Shown piece by piece: positions 39,759 to 48,689 of a stretch of 52,278 nucleotides of DNA. Every line of letters begins with the position of its first letter. Position 1 is the stretch's first letter. Made by a program: the position numbers and the translations under genes. The notes beneath the pieces are model-generated. The model was not told where the DNA came from, did not search any database, and worked only from the letters and a program-made list of their open reading frames with translations. The DNA lies in the NCBI GenBank assembly GCA_025056375.1, contig JANWWH010000004.1, positions 1-52,278 of the forward strand. The letters run 5' to 3'. The stretch is from Aquificaceae bacterium. GTDB lineage: Bacteria; Aquificota; Aquificia; Aquificales; Aquificaceae.

Positions 39759-40763
39759 AGCCTTACGCCTCTTATACTCATACATGAGCTTGTCCGCTTC
39801 CTTTACCATTTCCTCCGCGCTGGCGTGTCTATCTTCTGTCTGGACAACACCGTAGCTTATAGAGACCTTTAAAACCTTACCCTCCACAACTATCTCCAAT
39901 TTTTCCACAGCCTGTTTGAGCCTTTCCCCCACTCGAGTAGCCTGTTCTCTTTCGGTGCCCGGCATTATTACCGTAAATTCATCTCCACCCCACCTCGCCA
40001 ATATGTCCTTTGCTCTGAGGTGTTGTCTTAGCACATAAGCTACACGCCTTAGCACCAGGTCCCCGACGGAGTGTCCATAAAGGTCGTTTATGTTCTTAAA
40101 ATGGTCCAGGTCAATAAGAAGAAGGGAAAAAATGGAACCCCTTTTTTTGTATTCTTCAAAAGCTTCTTTCAAAGCCCTCTCGAAGGAGCGTCTGTTAAAG
40201 ACATTTGTCAGATGGTCTATGTTAGCTTCTAACTCAGCCCGTTCAACCTTTGCTTTTAAATCTTGTATTACCAGCTGCTGTTCCTCTATTCTCTTCAAGA
40301 ATTTTTCGTTCTGTGACTTTATATCTCTGATATGTTTGATAAGTTCCGAAAGTAAGCCAGCTAATTCTTCCTGAGAAAGGCTCTCCTTTATACATGAGAG
40401 CTCTTCCTCCTTCTTGCTGGTATAATCCCCGTGTTCTTTAACCACCTCGCGAAAGTCCTGCACAATTCTGGACAAAACCTCCAGCGTCACTTCCACATCC
40501 AGCCTCACATCGCTAATCTTCTCACTAACATAAAGGGTTTGATACAGCTCTATAAGCTCCTCGTCTGAAGGTGGTTTTCCCCTCTCTTCATAGACAAGGC
40601 AGAAGATTGTGAACCACCGCTCGTAGTTTTTTGGTGTGGGTAGTATCTTGTTCCTTAACAAAAATTTCAGCTCTTCTCTTATTATTTCCCCGAGTAGCTT
40701 TATCTCCTCATCTGAAAGGGGAAGCCCCCTCCGGATTTTAGAGTGCAGTTTGCAGTCTTTCAT
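39753..40763 (-). CDS. Diguanylate cyclase (GGDEF) with product-inhibition site
   Basis: 336 aa. Residues 1-110 form a helical N-terminal domain (LPTPKNYERWFTIFCLVYEERGKPPSDEEL) of a type common before GGDEF domains; about 115-180 is a coiled coil; the GGDEF domain spans about 181-336. The active site RWGGDEF is intact (259-263), with the inhibitory I-site RAKD (250-253) exactly five residues ahead, and LTNVFNRRSF and LIDLDHFKNINDLYGHSVGD are canonical. It should make c-di-GMP with feedback control. No membrane helix. GGAGG precedes the ATG. Confidence 0.94.
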   Translation of the reverse strand: MKDCKLHSKIRRGLPLSDEEIKLLGEIIREELKFLLRNKILPTPKNYERWFTIFCLVYEERGKPPSDEELIELYQTLYVSEKISDVRLDVEVTLEVLSRIVQDFREVVKEHGDYTSKKEEELSCIKESLSQEELAGLLSELIKHIRDIKSQNEKFLKRIEEQQLVIQDLKAKVERAELEANIDHLTNVFNRRSFERALKEAFEEYKKRGSIFSLLLIDLDHFKNINDLYGHSVGDLVLRRVAYVLRQHLRAKDILARWGGDEFTVIMPGTEREQATRVGERLKQAVEKLEIVVEGKVLKVSISYGVVQTEDRHASAEEMVKEADKLMYEYKRRKAS

Positions 40764-40783
40764 CCAAACCTCCAGGGGTAGTA

Positions 40784-40789
40784 TATTTT
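40784..40789 (+). promoter_or_regulatory. -10 box next to the start of the 40796 gene
   Basis: TATTTT (40784-40789) ends 6 nt before ATG 40796, with TATATT overlapping it. No Shine-Dalgarno for this gene, so a leaderless start is possible. The same AT-rich stretch would serve the divergent GGDEF gene. Confidence 0.35.
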
Positions 40790-40795
40790 ATATCC

Positions 40796-41251
40796 ATGGG
40801 CATATTCATAGAAGACCTTCTGAACTTTGGAAATCTGATAGACGCGGAGCTGGAGTTCAAGCTAAGCCCCGAAGAGCTTAAAAAAGCCTACCCCTCTGTG
40901 GACTTTGACATAAGAGAGGGCATACTCAGACTTTTGGTAAAAAAGAAAGTGCTTCTGTGGGAGAAGAGGGTAGAGGTTAGGCTCTCTGAGGATGGGGAGG
41001 TTTTTAAAGACAGAGAAGGCTCGGGACAGTGGGTATTTTTCAAAGTCCTATCGAAGGGAGGGCTTGAGGAGGTGTTGAAACTGCAGGGCTTTAAGTCCGA
41101 AGGCGAAAAACTTGGCGTGGACATAATGCCTGCGGTGTCTATCACGGACACTTACCTTAAGATACCCAAACAGTTCAGGGAAAAACTCCTTATAAACCGC
41201 TACAGGTTGGGTAAGGACCACTTGCTACTTTACTTTAGGTTTGAGAAGTAG
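40796..41251 (+). CDS. Conserved-looking hypothetical protein
   Basis: 151 aa, mixed alpha/beta, soluble, no signal. Not recognised. The composition (MGIFIEDLLNFGNLIDAELEFKLSPEELKKAYP... GVDIMPAVSITDTYLKIPKQFREKLLINRYRLG) is that of a real folded protein and the ORF is unbroken between promoter-like DNA and ilvC. It lies divergent to the diguanylate cyclase gene; whether it takes part in c-di-GMP signalling is open. Confidence 0.75.
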   Translation: MGIFIEDLLNFGNLIDAELEFKLSPEELKKAYPSVDFDIREGILRLLVKKKVLLWEKRVEVRLSEDGEVFKDREGSGQWVFFKVLSKGGLEEVLKLQGFKSEGEKLGVDIMPAVSITDTYLKIPKQFREKLLINRYRLGKDHLLLYFRFEK

Positions 41252-41278
41252 TTTATAATTCTTCTCTGGAGGAACAAG

Positions 41279-42280
41279 ATGGCAAGGGTTTATTACGAAC
41301 AGGACGCAAGCCTTGAACCCCTTATAGGTAAAAAGGTAGCAATATTAGGCTACGGAAGTCAGGGGCACGCCCACGCTCTCAACCTCAAGGACAGCGGCGT
41401 AGATGTGATTATAGGTCTTCATGAAGGTAGCAGGTCAAGGGCGAAGGCTCTCGCAGACGGCTTTGAGGTGCTTTTGCCTGAGATAGCGGCTCAGGAAGCG
41501 GACATCATCATGTTCTTAACGCCAGACACCCTTCAACCCCAGATATACAGAGAGAGCGTGGAGCCCTTCCTTGACAGTTCTAAGAGTTTGGCTTTTGCCC
41601 ACGGCTTTAACATCCACTTCAAACAGATAGTGCCACCTAAAGAGGTGGACGTTTTCATGGTGGCACCCAAGGGACCTGGGCATCTTGTTCGGTGGATGTA
41701 TGAAGAAGGGAAGGGTGTGCCCGCTCTTTTAGCTATATATCAAGATGCATCGGGCATTTGCAAAGACAAGGCATTAGCTTACGCCAAAGCCTTAGGTGCC
41801 ACGAGGGCGGGTGTTATAGAAACTTCCTTCAAGGAAGAGACTGAAACGGACCTCTTTGGCGAGCAGGCTGTGCTGTGTGGAGGGGTGACCGCCCTTATAA
41901 AGGCAGGTTTTGAGACCTTGGTGGAGGCAGGCTACCAACCAGAGGTAGCTTACTTCGAGTGTCTCCACGAGCTAAAGCTCATCGTGGACCTTATATATCA
42001 GTATGGCATAGCGGGTATGAGGTATTCCATATCTGATACCGCCAAATACGGGGATGTAACCAGAGGGGACAGAATATACGGAGTGGTAAAACCCCTGATG
42101 AAGGACTTCCTTGGTGAGATACAGAAAGGGGAGTTTGCGAGAGAGTGGATACTGGAAAATCAGGCAGGCAGACCCGTCTTTAACGCCCTTTTGGAAAGAG
42201 ACAGGCATCATTCCATAGAGAAGGTGGGTGAGGAACTGAGAAGGATGATGCCTTGGATAACGGGCAAGGAGCTCAAATGA
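41279..42280 (+). CDS. ilvC: Ketol-acid reductoisomerase
   Basis: 333 aa, class I (short) form. The NADPH-binding loop is [26 protein letters not shown] followed by SRSRAKA; then [43 protein letters not shown] with the two-Mg site, and [22 protein letters not shown]. It acts in isoleucine/valine synthesis. CTGGAGGAACAAG precedes the ATG, with TATAAT (41254-41259) nearby. Its stop overlaps the next ATG by 4 nt. Confidence 0.97.
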   Translation: MARVYYEQDASLEPLIGKKVAILGYGSQGHAHALNLKDSGVDVIIGLHEGSRSRAKALADGFEVLLPEIAAQEADIIMFLTPDTLQPQIYRESVEPFLDSSKSLAFAHGFNIHFKQIVPPKEVDVFMVAPKGPGHLVRWMYEEGKGVPALLAIYQDASGICKDKALAYAKALGATRAGVIETSFKEETETDLFGEQAVLCGGVTALIKAGFETLVEAGYQPEVAYFECLHELKLIVDLIYQYGIAGMRYSISDTAKYGDVTRGDRIYGVVKPLMKDFLGEIQKGEFAREWILENQAGRPVFNALLERDRHHSIEKVGEELRRMMPWITGKELK

Positions 42281-42900
42281 ACCTTACAAAGAGAAAGGAA
42301 AGTCTTAAAAAGGTCTACGCGCCGGTGGGTGTTGCCCTCTACAGACTGCACCTTCCACCTAACCTCATAACCCTTCTTTCAGTCGCCTTCGGTATGGCCG
42401 CCGCCTACGCCTTCTATCAGGGAAAACTCCTAACTGGGGCGAGCTTTCTCTTCCTGTCTGGTCTTTTTGACCTGGCGGACGGTCTGGTGGCAAGGCTCTC
42501 AGACAGGGCTTCCAAGTTTGGAGCGGTCTTTGACTGGCTTGCGGACAAGTGGGTGGACGGGTTTGTCCTCGGGACTGTAGCCTATGTTTACGGGGGACAC
42601 CTAACTGCTATAACAGTGGTCACCGCCTCTATGCTCCACTCTTTCATAAAGCCGGTGGTCTACGCCGAGATAGGCTACGAGGAGAGGGTAAAAGGGAAGA
42701 TAGAGGACCCCCTCGAGGGCGTAGGCTTCTTTGGAAGACCGGAGACACACCTTACTCTCATACTGTTTGCGGTGCTCGAAAGGTTCAGTGCCCCGCTGGG
42801 GCTTGAGTTTGGTATAAAACTTATAGCGGTGCTGACCCTTGCTTCCTTGCTCCTTAGGGTCCTTTACCTTTACAGACACTACGGGAGAGACTACGAATGA
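42277..42900 (+). CDS. CDP-alcohol phosphatidyltransferase
   Basis: 207 aa membrane enzyme. The family motif D-G-x2-A-R-x8-G-x3-D-x3-D reads [28 protein letters not shown]. About six membrane helices. The ATG at 42277 overlaps the ilvC stop by 4 nt and opens with a basic stretch; the track start at 42253 is inside ilvC. The substrate alcohol is uncertain (glycerol phosphate, inositol phosphate or another); the [21 protein letters not shown] loop resembles inositol-phosphate-type members more than PgsA. Confidence 0.88.
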   Translation: MNLTKRKESLKKVYAPVGVALYRLHLPPNLITLLSVAFGMAAAYAFYQGKLLTGASFLFLSGLFDLADGLVARLSDRASKFGAVFDWLADKWVDGFVLGTVAYVYGGHLTAITVVTASMLHSFIKPVVYAEIGYEERVKGKIEDPLEGVGFFGRPETHLTLILFAVLERFSAPLGLEFGIKLIAVLTLASLLLRVLYLYRHYGRDYE

Positions 42901-43556
42901 GACCCTATGTGATAGTAGTCTCGGAGGTGAGCGTGGACGGCAAGCTGACGCTATACAGGGGTGCTTCCAGCAAAGAGCTGATGACCCTCATGGACCAGGA
43001 AGCCTATAGGTATTTGCACGAGATAAGGGCAAAGGTGGACGGCATCATGGTGGGCTGTGAGACGGTTAGGACTGACAACCCCAGTCTTACCGTGAGGTAT
43101 GCGGAGGGCAAAAACCCTACCCGCATAATACCTTGCTCCACCGCCAACGTGCCATTGGACGCCAACATCTTCTCAAAGGATGCTCCTACCTTAATAGCTA
43201 CCACCCAGAGGGCACCCCAAGAAAAGCTGGAGAAGATAAGAGCTCTTGGCGCGGAGGTTCTCCTCGTAGGAGAGGACCTGGTGGACTTTGAGAGGCTTAT
43301 GCCTCTGCTTTACCATAGGGGTATAAAGAGCCTCATGGTAGAGGGTGGCGCATCAATAAACTGGGAGTTTATAAAGAGAGGTTATGTGGACGAGATAAGG
43401 CTTATACATCTGCCTGTTATAGTTGGTGGTGAGAACGTGCCTACTTTGGTGGGCGGTGAGGGTTTTAAAAGCCTCAAAAACCTTTTGCACCTGAGGCTAA
43501 GGGCTCACTTTAAGAGGGGCAACCACCTTATAACCGAGTGGGAAGTGGTAAGGTAA
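42897..43556 (+). CDS. RibD C-terminal-type reductase (riboflavin pathway), stand-alone
   Basis: 219 aa. The dihydrofolate-reductase-like RibD_C fold: VIVVSEVSVDGKLTLYRGASSKELM, then IRAKVDGIMVGCETVRTDNPSLTVRYAEGKNPTRII, and the GGASINWEFIKRGYVDEIRL NADPH-site strand. It would reduce the ribosyl side chain of the diaminopyrimidine intermediate in riboflavin synthesis. The deaminase half found fused in most bacteria is absent, as in archaea. Overlaps the preceding gene by 4 nt. Confidence 0.85.
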   Translation: MRPYVIVVSEVSVDGKLTLYRGASSKELMTLMDQEAYRYLHEIRAKVDGIMVGCETVRTDNPSLTVRYAEGKNPTRIIPCSTANVPLDANIFSKDAPTLIATTQRAPQEKLEKIRALGAEVLLVGEDLVDFERLMPLLYHRGIKSLMVEGGASINWEFIKRGYVDEIRLIHLPVIVGGENVPTLVGGEGFKSLKNLLHLRLRAHFKRGNHLITEWEVVR

Positions 43557-44048
43557 TCATTTTTCCTCCAGTAGGAGAAGCACCTCAGGGTTTTGGGTGC
43601 CGTTTATAAAGATGTCCTCTCTTACGAAGAGCCTTTTCACCACACCCTTTATAGGAGACCTTAGGGTGCAATATTCTATAAGCTTCTCTACCCTTTCCAG
43701 TTGTGCTCTTATAGATTCGTGCTGGTAGAGCTCTCGCTCATACTTGCTCTTCCAGTCTTCGTATTCGCTCCTTGAGAGTAGTCCGCGGTTAAAAAGCTCC
43801 TCGTATCTTTTGAAGTCCCTTTCCACTTTTTCGAGGGCTATCTTTTGGGCGCTAAGCTGGGCTTTCAAGCTGTCGCGCTGGGTTTTGTAGAGCACGGGGT
43901 CTATGCTTACCAGCAGGTCTCCTTTGTTTACTCTCTGACCCTCCTTCACATATACTCTTTCCACCCTTCCCTGCACTATGGCGGACACCCTTACCTCCTG
44001 AGAAAAAGCCATAAGGAAGAGGAATAGGCTCAAAAACAGGAGCTTCAT
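43557..44048 (-). CDS. Minimal HlyD-like adaptor without barrel domain
   Basis: 163 aa with a signal peptide (MKLLFLSLFLFLMAFS). It has the first lipoyl half (VQGRVERVYVKEGQRVNKGDLLVSIDP), a coiled-coil hairpin (about 55-125) and the second lipoyl half (SPIKGVVKRLFVREDIFING), then stops. The beta-barrel and membrane-proximal domains of normal adaptors (about 350 aa) are missing. It has no same-strand partner directly downstream. It may pair with another subunit or be a truncated relic. A TAAAAT box ends 6 nt before the ATG. Confidence 0.8.
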   Translation of the reverse strand: MKLLFLSLFLFLMAFSQEVRVSAIVQGRVERVYVKEGQRVNKGDLLVSIDPVLYKTQRDSLKAQLSAQKIALEKVERDFKRYEELFNRGLLSRSEYEDWKSKYERELYQHESIRAQLERVEKLIEYCTLRSPIKGVVKRLFVREDIFINGTQNPEVLLLLEEK

Positions 44049-44054
44049 AGGAAC

Positions 44055-44060
44055 ATTTTA
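44055..44060 (-). promoter_or_regulatory. -10 box before the minimal adaptor gene
   Basis: TAAAAT on minus ends 6 nt before the ATG at 44048; no Shine-Dalgarno is seen (GTTCCT only). It implies its own leaderless transcript, not read-through from the emrB-like operon. Confidence 0.4.
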
Positions 44061-44183
44061 ACTTGAAAGTCTTCCAAAGAGTTTCTCACTTTTGACCCCC
44101 TTGCCTTTTTTCTCTCTGTTGATTTAGAAGATAAGGTTCCACCGAACCCATCTCAAGGTAGGTTATAACTTATGGGTTTTTTC

Positions 44184-45743
44184 TTACTTTTTGAAGGCTC
44201 TTCTTGCATAAAGAAACCCATCCTTAACCAGAAGATAGAACACGGGCAGACTTCCGAAAAGAGCCCACACACCTGCCAGAAAAAGAGTTGAGCCAAAGGC
44301 GTCTGAAAAGGCATAAAGGTTTTGAAGCTGGTAAAACATTGCCCTTGCCTTCTCCTCCCCCTGATGGGTATGCAGAGAAAGCCATCCAGAAACCTCCTGC
44401 AACTTTGTCTCAAGCCAGTAGCTATTTTGTGTCTCCGTGCTCCTCTGGAAGTTCTCTGCGGTAAATCTTTGCAGGTCGTTAGTGGCTATGGCAGTTCCAA
44501 AAGACCCCCCCACGAACCTTATGTAATGCATAAGGCTCACGCCAAGGGTGGTCTTTTCACCCAGTTTCTTAAGAGCCATCTGGGTTATGGGTGCAAAGAA
44601 AAACCCCATGCCCGCACCCATAGCAACCAAATAAAGTATGGCGGTATCCCCCGGCGTAAAGTAGTTCAGCTTTGGCAAGAGGAGAAAGTTAACCATAAGG
44701 TAAAGGAAGGTAGCCACATAAAGGGCGAGCTTTGGAGACCTTTTGTCTGAGAGAATGCCAGCCACTGGCGAGAGGAGACCTATGGTAAGAGCCATAGGGA
44801 GAATGGCGATACCTGCCTGAAGGGTGGTGTAGCCCTTTAATTTCTCAAAGTAGAGGGGTATAAGGTAAAAGACCTGATACATAGAAAAGCCGAGCACAAA
44901 GCAGTAAACCCAGAAGGCTATCAAAAATTCCCCTATGCTAAAGATGGAAGGGTCTATCAGCTTGTTCCTTGATATAAGCTCGGACAGCAGGAACAGGAGT
45001 AAGGAAAATAGAGAAAGGAGGCTCAGGTGTAAGATAAGGTCGTTAGCGAACCAGCCCTCCTTCTGACCCCTCGAGAGGACTACGAGAAGGCTAACGGTAG
45101 CAAGTGAGATAAAAAAGTAAGACAGAAAGTTTAACCTTACAGAGTGGAGTGGTCTGTAGTCTTTGAGAAAGAAAAGGGCAAGGGTAAAGTTAAGGATACC
45201 TATAGGAAGGTTTATATAGAAAATCCAGCGCCAGTCTATATGCTCCGTTATCCATCCACCAAGGGTTGGCCCTAAGGCTGGTGCAAAGCTCACCCCCAGC
45301 CCATATATGCCCATGGCGAGTCCCCTCTTCTCTGGAGCGTAGGCAGAGAAAAGAAGGGCCTCCGCACTCACTACTATGAGTGACTCACCAAAACCCTGCA
45401 CAGCCCTTGCGGCTATCATCCAATCTAGGGACTGGGCTTGACCGCAGAAAAGGGATGCAGTGGTAAAGAGAAAAAGCCCCGCAAGAAAAACCCTCTTTAG
45501 ACCCACTTTGCTTTCCAACCATTCTACGAGCAGTATGGCAGTGGCTGCGGAGGTCATGTAGGAGGTTATCACCCACTGAACGCCATACAGGTCTGTGCTG
45601 AGAGGAGCCATCATTTTGGGCACCACTATATCCACTATGGTGGTGTCCAGTATAGCCATAAAGACACCTATCATCAGAGAAAGGGTAAGTATTACCCTAT
45701 CAGCCTGCGTAAGGGTATCGTGGAAAGGTCTTTCCTCTTTCAT
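44184..45743 (-). CDS. DHA2-family (EmrB/QacA) 14-helix drug exporter
   Basis: 519 aa, 14 membrane helices. Family motifs: LDTTIVDIVVPKM (motif D1), the motif A loop near LESKVGLKRVFLAG, motif C GLGVSFAPALGPTLGGWITEHIDWRWIFYINLPIGI. A proton-driven exporter that works with the adaptor encoded just upstream and a TolC channel. It overlaps the emrA-like gene by 4 nt and is the last gene of the efflux operon. Confidence 0.95.
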   Translation of the reverse strand: MKEERPFHDTLTQADRVILTLSLMIGVFMAILDTTIVDIVVPKMMAPLSTDLYGVQWVITSYMTSAATAILLVEWLESKVGLKRVFLAGLFLFTTASLFCGQAQSLDWMIAARAVQGFGESLIVVSAEALLFSAYAPEKRGLAMGIYGLGVSFAPALGPTLGGWITEHIDWRWIFYINLPIGILNFTLALFFLKDYRPLHSVRLNFLSYFFISLATVSLLVVLSRGQKEGWFANDLILHLSLLSLFSLLLFLLSELISRNKLIDPSIFSIGEFLIAFWVYCFVLGFSMYQVFYLIPLYFEKLKGYTTLQAGIAILPMALTIGLLSPVAGILSDKRSPKLALYVATFLYLMVNFLLLPKLNYFTPGDTAILYLVAMGAGMGFFFAPITQMALKKLGEKTTLGVSLMHYIRFVGGSFGTAIATNDLQRFTAENFQRSTETQNSYWLETKLQEVSGWLSLHTHQGEEKARAMFYQLQNLYAFSDAFGSTLFLAGVWALFGSLPVFYLLVKDGFLYARRAFKK

Positions 45744-46858
45744 TCTCTCTTTATCTCTACCCTTCCGCCCATGCCTACCCTGAGGAGTCTCAACTCCCCT
45801 CTATCTATCCTTATCTTTACCGGTATCCTTTGAACCACCTTCGTAAACTCCCCTGCGGATACATCTCTGGGCACCAGTGCGAAGGTGCTGGCAGAGGCGG
45901 GGCTTATCTCCTCCACCACACCCTCAAAGACCAGCTCAGGATAGGCATCGAGCCTAAGGTAAGCTTTAGAACCTTTCTTTATGCCTCGGAGCTTGGTTTC
46001 CTCTAAAAGTGCCTCCGCATAGTAAGAGCCCTCTTCTATAAGGCTAAAGGCAGGCTGTCCCGGACGGACCGTATCCCCTGGGCTAACAAACCTCTTGGCT
46101 ACTACACCCCTTACGGGGGAGAGGAGCTCTGTCCTTTTTAGGTCCAGCTCCGCCCTCTCCTCCTGAAACCTGAGGGCTTTTATCTCCTCTTCCACCGCCC
46201 TCAGCTGTTCTTTCAGTTCCTGAACTTTCAGCCTTTCCAACTCCGAGGCTCTTAACTCCTTCTGCATCCTTGAGTGGAGGCTTTTTATCTCCATCAGACT
46301 ACTTTCTAAGGCTTCTTTCTTAAGTAGCTGGCTTCTGTAGAGAGTTTCCACTTGCTCAAGCCTCTGCTTGGGTATAAGCCCCTCTTTGAAAAGGTTTTCC
46401 AACCTGTCCCTTTCTCTCTTCGTTTGCTCTACTTGAAGCGCCATCTCCTTTATCTGTTTGGTGAGGGCTTCTTCCCTTGCGGATATCTCCTTTAGGCTGT
46501 CCTGAGACATGCCCACTCTTAAATCCAGCTGTCTTTCCAGCCTGTCTATCTGAAGCCTTAGCCCCTCTCTCTGGGCTATCAAAGATGCCAGCTTGCTTTT
46601 TTGAGCTTCCAAGTTCAGTCGGTAGTCCTCCACCCCTATCCTTGCCAGAGGTTCACCCTCCTTCACATAATCTCCCATATCTTTGTATACTTCCTCCACC
46701 TTTCCACCTACTTCAAAGGACAGGCTCACCATCCGCTCCGACCTGATGAAGACCGCATCTGTTATGGCGTAGTCTCTGCGGTGTTTTATCCACCTGTAAG
46801 AAAGAAACCCAAAGGTCAAGAGCAGGAGCAGTAAAATACCGGCGCCCAGCCTTTTCAT
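45740..46858 (-). CDS. EmrA/HlyD-family periplasmic adaptor
   Basis: 372 aa. One N-terminal membrane helix (ILLLLLLTFGFLSYRWI), lipoyl halves VGGKVEEVYKDMGDYVKEGEPLARIG and SPVRGVVAKRFVSPGDTV, a long coiled-coil hairpin (about 80-235), and a C-terminal barrel. It bridges the DHA2 exporter (next gene) and the TolC-like channel encoded upstream. Overlaps both neighbours by 4 nt. Confidence 0.92.
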   Translation of the reverse strand: MKRLGAGILLLLLLTFGFLSYRWIKHRRDYAITDAVFIRSERMVSLSFEVGGKVEEVYKDMGDYVKEGEPLARIGVEDYRLNLEAQKSKLASLIAQREGLRLQIDRLERQLDLRVGMSQDSLKEISAREEALTKQIKEMALQVEQTKRERDRLENLFKEGLIPKQRLEQVETLYRSQLLKKEALESSLMEIKSLHSRMQKELRASELERLKVQELKEQLRAVEEEIKALRFQEERAELDLKRTELLSPVRGVVAKRFVSPGDTVRPGQPAFSLIEEGSYYAEALLEETKLRGIKKGSKAYLRLDAYPELVFEGVVEEISPASASTFALVPRDVSAGEFTKVVQRIPVKIRIDRGELRLLRVGMGGRVEIKRE

Positions 46859-48123
46859 AACTGACCTACCTCACGCATAAGCTCAAAGTAAGCTCTGAGG
46901 AGGTCGTAGTAAGCCAAAACCCTTGCCTTCCTCGCCTGAGTGAGGCTCGCTTCTGCCTGAAGCAGGTCCGTTCCACTTATTATCTGGTTTTTGTATTGCT
47001 CCAGAGACAGCCTGTAGAACTCCTCCGCAAACTTCAGAGAGACCTCGGCTACCCTCAGGTTGTCCTCCGCAGTCCTTAACTGCTCGTAAGCGGTTTTCAC
47101 TTTGAGGATTATCCCCTCCTTTACCTCTCTTAGGTCTTCGCCAAATCCTCGCCTTTCCTCCTCCAAGGCAAGGGCTCGGTAGTAAGGGGCAAGAGACTGG
47201 AAGTTAAGGCTCATGCCGAGGCTAAGATACACAAAGCCCTTTGGTTTAAGGTTAGGGTTTTGGTCCGAGTGGCTGTATGCCGCCTCCAGAAAGAGCCTGG
47301 GATAAAAGGAAGAGAGCTCCGCCTTCCTCTGAAGTGTGTTTATCCTTAGCCTTTCCTCAAGGTTTTTTAAGAGGGGTCTGTTCTTGAGCGCCCCTTCTAT
47401 CAGGTTCTGAAGCTCAAGTCTTTTAAGCTCTACTTGGGGTGGCTTAAGGTTCTTCAATCTCTCTTCCTCAAAGCCGGTGAGCCTCGAAAGGTTTGCCAGA
47501 GCTATTAGGTATTCTCCCTCCACCCTTCTGAGGTCTCTTTCCACCTCCGCAAGTCTAACCCTTGCCTGAAGAAGGTCCGTAACTGCAACCAGCCCTTCTC
47601 TGTAGAAGGCTTCTCTCTGCGAGAGGTCCGCCTCTACAGCCTCTTTCTGCTTTTTTACCACCTGCAGAAGCTCGCTGGCGGACAGGAGAGAAAGAAAAGC
47701 CCTTATAACCTCCAGTCTAACTTCCAGCTTTGCTTCTTCCAAGTCGCCCTCCTCCAGCCTTACTTTGCTTCTTGCCACCTCTACCCTCGAAGCTCTCAAC
47801 CCTCCATCGTAAAGAGTCTGTCTAATACCCAGCTGGAAGCTCCCGTAACTCTTCTTTGAACCCACCATCTGTATGGGGGGAAAGCCTCCAAAGGAGGGTA
47901 TGGTGATAGATTGTTTTTTCAATTGCCAGTTAAGGCGGTAGGCTGAGAAGAGCTCAGGATAGTATAGCTGTCTCTCTCCTTGAAGGTTTAGATGGGCGGA
48001 TTGTAGTCTATGTCTTTGGGCGAGAAGCCTGGGGTTTTTCTCCTCTGCAGACCTGAGCAAGTCTTCAAGACCAAGAGAGAAGGATAGAGAGAGGCTAAGC
48101 AGTAAAACCAATATCAACCGCAT
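46855..48123 (-). CDS. TolC-family outer-membrane efflux channel (copy 2)
   Basis: 422 aa, signal peptide (LILVLLLSLSLSFS), internally duplicated TolC repeats with coiled coils: AEEKNPRLLAQRHRLQSA and LQARVRLAEVERDLRRVEG in the first half, GALKNRPLLKNLEERLRI and LSLEQYKNQIISGTDLLQAEASLTQARK in the second. Likely trimeric outer-membrane tunnel for the EmrAB-like pump. It overlaps the tetR stop by 10 nt. Confidence 0.9.
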   Translation of the reverse strand: MRLILVLLLSLSLSFSLGLEDLLRSAEEKNPRLLAQRHRLQSAHLNLQGERQLYYPELFSAYRLNWQLKKQSITIPSFGGFPPIQMVGSKKSYGSFQLGIRQTLYDGGLRASRVEVARSKVRLEEGDLEEAKLEVRLEVIRAFLSLLSASELLQVVKKQKEAVEADLSQREAFYREGLVAVTDLLQARVRLAEVERDLRRVEGEYLIALANLSRLTGFEEERLKNLKPPQVELKRLELQNLIEGALKNRPLLKNLEERLRINTLQRKAELSSFYPRLFLEAAYSHSDQNPNLKPKGFVYLSLGMSLNFQSLAPYYRALALEEERRGFGEDLREVKEGIILKVKTAYEQLRTAEDNLRVAEVSLKFAEEFYRLSLEQYKNQIISGTDLLQAEASLTQARKARVLAYYDLLRAYFELMREVGQL

Positions 48124-48689
48124 CTCAAACCCCTGAAGATAAGCTCAAGACCCTCCTCCGCTTCTTTCAACACTTCTTGAAGGCTTACTTTCTCCAGAAG
48201 TAGCTTTTCCATATATACCAACTTCACATAACCCACTATAAGGTTAAGGAGGATGTCAGGACGCCCACACCTGAACTCACCCCTTTCGTAACCCATCTTT
48301 ACCATCTGACGGAGGAGCTCTCTTATTTCCTCCATGTGCCTGTAGTGGAGCTGTCGGAAGGCTTCCTTACTGCACATAAGCTCAAAGAAAAACACGTAGG
48401 CTATCTGTCTATCTTCGTAGCACTCGGTGAGGAAGTCTCTTATGTGTCCCTTTATAGCCTCTTCTGAGGACACGCCCTTACGGAGCCACCTTTTCATTAT
48501 GTCCTTCGTCTTATCCGCCATGCGGTTCACCAGCTCCTCCATCAGCTGGTCCTTGCTCCTAAAGTAAAAATAAAAGGCACCCTTCGATAGCCCTGCCTGC
48601 TTAACTATTTCATCCACCGAGGTGTTGCTGTAGCCCTTTTGAGAGAAGAGCTCCTTTGCTGTGTTGATTATCCTCTCTTTTGCGTTCAT
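48114..48689 (-). CDS. TetR/AcrR-family repressor
   Basis: 191 aa. The N-terminal HTH is AKELFSQKGYSNTSVDEIVKQAGLSKGAFYFYFRSKDQLMEELV; the C-terminal ligand-binding domain is helical and variable. It is embedded third in the minus-strand efflux operon (4-nt overlap with the upstream tolC, 10 nt with the downstream one). The inverted repeat at 50977-50992, between the divergent efflux transcripts, is its likely operator, giving autorepression of both arms. Confidence 0.95.
   Translation of the reverse strand: MNAKERIINTAKELFSQKGYSNTSVDEIVKQAGLSKGAFYFYFRSKDQLMEELVNRMADKTKDIMKRWLRKGVSSEEAIKGHIRDFLTECYEDRQIAYVFFFELMCSKEAFRQLHYRHMEEIRELLRQMVKMGYERGEFRCGRPDILLNLIVGYVKLVYMEKLLLEKVSLQEVLKEAEEGLELIFRGLRCG

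Noticed and set aside
44145-44182. AACCCAT ... ATGGGTT hairpin followed by a T run on plus
   Set aside because: The loop is about 20 nt and the stem is only 7 pairs; both flanking genes are on minus, so a plus-strand terminator here would act only on antisense RNA. Too weak to list as a feature. The rest of 44061-44183 shows nothing else.
44322-44750. Plus-strand 142-aa ORF antisense to the emrB-like gene
   Set aside because: It sits within conserved transporter sequence and has no domain or ribosome site.
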